A stretch of DNA of 6,797 nucleotides from Actinomycetota bacterium (GTDB lineage Bacteria; Actinomycetota; Thermoleophilia; Solirubrobacterales; Solirubrobacteraceae), in contig JAHWJM010000140.1 of assembly GCA_019348435.1 (NCBI GenBank), positions 1-6,797 on the forward strand. Reading direction: 5' to 3'. A program made the translations under genes and the position numbers. Positions 6,054 to 6,797 of the stretch are shown piece after piece. Within the stretch, counting starts at the first letter, position 1, and every line of letters starts with the position of its first letter. The notes under the pieces were generated by a model. That model saw nothing but the letters and a program-made list of their open reading frames with translations, was not told the DNA's origin and did not search any database.

Positions 6054-6797
6054 ATGAAGTTCGCCTTCATCTCCGAGAACCTCCCGCCGTCCACGCGCAG
6101 TCCCGGGCAGGCCGGGATGCTGTACCGCCTGCTGGCCCCGCTGGACCCCGCCGAGTACTGCCTCGTGTCCCGAGTCGACTACGGCGCCGAGCAACACATG
6201 CACGCCGCCAACCGGCTGCCGGCAACGTACCATCGCCTCTCCTCCGGAGCGCTGCAGGCGCCCGACGACCAGGGGCCGCCGACGGAGCCATCCGGCGCGC
6301 GTGCGCTTCCGCGCAGGTTGGCAGGCGTCCTCCGGCGCGCCAGGGGGATCGCCGCGATCCTCAAGCGCGAGCGATGCTCCGCGGCCGTCGCCTGCCCCGA
6401 CCGAGTGGGAGACCTGCCGACTGCGTTCCTGGCCAGCCGGCTCGCACGCGCGCACTTCGTCGCGTACTTCTTCGACTACTACTCGGCGTGGTTCAACCGC
6501 GGCCCCAGCGGACTCGTCGCGCGCCGGCTGGAGCCGTTCATCCTGAAGCGCGCCGCGGTTGTCATCGTCCCCAACGAGGGTCTTCGCAACACGCTCGAGC
6601 GCCGGTACGGCGTGAAGGCCGCGGTGATCCACAACGCGTGCGATCTGTCCGTCTACGAGGGTCCGGCCGGCGCGCCTGAGCCCCCCACGAGCCGTACGCT
6701 GCACGTCGTCTTCACCGGCGCCGTCTACGACGCGCATTACGACGGCTTCCGGGCACTGCTGGACGCGTTCGATCGCGAGACGCAGCCGGCCCGTCTG
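6054..6797 (+). CDS. GT4-like glycosyltransferase, N-terminal part (3' truncated by window edge)
   Basis: An open frame of 248 codons from the ATG at 6054 to the last base, with no stop, so only the N-terminal domain and the start of the donor domain are present. It starts 10 bases after the 2-epimerase stop. Residues 1-12 MKFAFISENLPP begin a GT-B Rossmann domain and SPGQAG (16-21) forms the first loop. Later blocks are DLPTAFLASRL (120-130), DYY (141-143), RYGVKAAVIHNACDLSVY (184-201) and FTGAVYDAHYD (220-230), the last marking the start of the C-terminal domain. Each block has a partner at nearly the same position in the glycosyltransferase at 357-1586, so the two are paralogs. Residues 64-84 are a Pro/Gly-rich stretch that differs from the paralog. 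The donor-binding motifs lie beyond the window. A role downstream of the cassette, such as transferring the L-HexNAc made by it, is plausible but is inferred from position only. Confidence 0.85.
   Translation, partial: MKFAFISENLPPSTRSPGQAGMLYRLLAPLDPAEYCLVSRVDYGAEQHMHAANRLPATYHRLSSGALQAPDDQGPPTEPSGARALPRRLAGVLRRARGIAAILKRERCSAAVACPDRVGDLPTAFLASRLARAHFVAYFFDYYSAWFNRGPSGLVARRLEPFILKRAAVVIVPNEGLRNTLERRYGVKAAVIHNACDLSVYEGPAGAPEPPTSRTLHVVFTGAVYDAHYDGFRALLDAFDRETQPARL

Noticed and set aside
5832..6737. A 301-codon reverse-strand open frame at the right end
   Set aside because: The forward frame from 6054 encodes blocks shared with the glycosyltransferase at 357-1586, so the forward strand is the coding one.

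Overview
This window is an internal slice of a surface-polysaccharide (capsule, exopolysaccharide or O-antigen-like) biosynthesis locus from a high-GC bacterium. Every gene is on the + strand. Base composition is strongly GC-rich, third codon positions are almost all G or C, GTG starts are likely at two genes, and genes overlap or sit within about 10 bases of each other. This suits a GC-rich actinomycete-type organism (a Thermoleophilia or Solirubrobacter-like lineage is possible), but the sequence does not settle the taxonomy.

Layout: (1) the C-terminal part of a family-4-type (GT4) glycosyltransferase, entering from the left (1-360); (2) a complete 409-residue GT4-like glycosyltransferase (357-1586); (3) a second complete GT4 glycosyltransferase of about 450 residues (1574-2935); (4-6) a three-gene sugar-nucleotide cassette: an RmlD-like SDR reductase (2937-3818), a FnlA/CapE-type UDP-GlcNAc 4,6-dehydratase/5-epimerase (3823-4881) and a FnlC/CapG-type UDP-HexNAc 2-epimerase (4892-6043); (7) the start of another glycosyltransferase (6054-6797), which runs off the right edge with no stop and is a clear paralog of gene 2.

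The cassette should convert UDP-GlcNAc into a UDP-activated 2-acetamido-2,6-dideoxy-L-hexose. The reductase has no C-terminal cupin domain, unlike FnlB/CapF of the UDP-L-FucNAc pathway. The set therefore resembles the WbvB-WbvR-WbvD system (UDP-L-RhaNAc to UDP-L-QuiNAc) more than FnlA-FnlB-FnlC, and the likeliest product is UDP-L-QuiNAc. The four flanking glycosyltransferases would then add this and other sugars to a lipid-linked repeat unit at the cytoplasmic face of the membrane. No polymerase, flippase, initiating phosphotransferase or export gene lies in the window, so the locus must continue on both sides.

There is no intergenic stretch longer than 10 bases, and I see no promoter, terminator, RNA gene, mobile element or CRISPR array. 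The genes look like one translationally coupled operon. I see no wholly new system. The points worth a second look are the sugar prediction, the paralogous glycosyltransferase pair flanking the cassette, and the odd C-terminal tail of the second glycosyltransferase.
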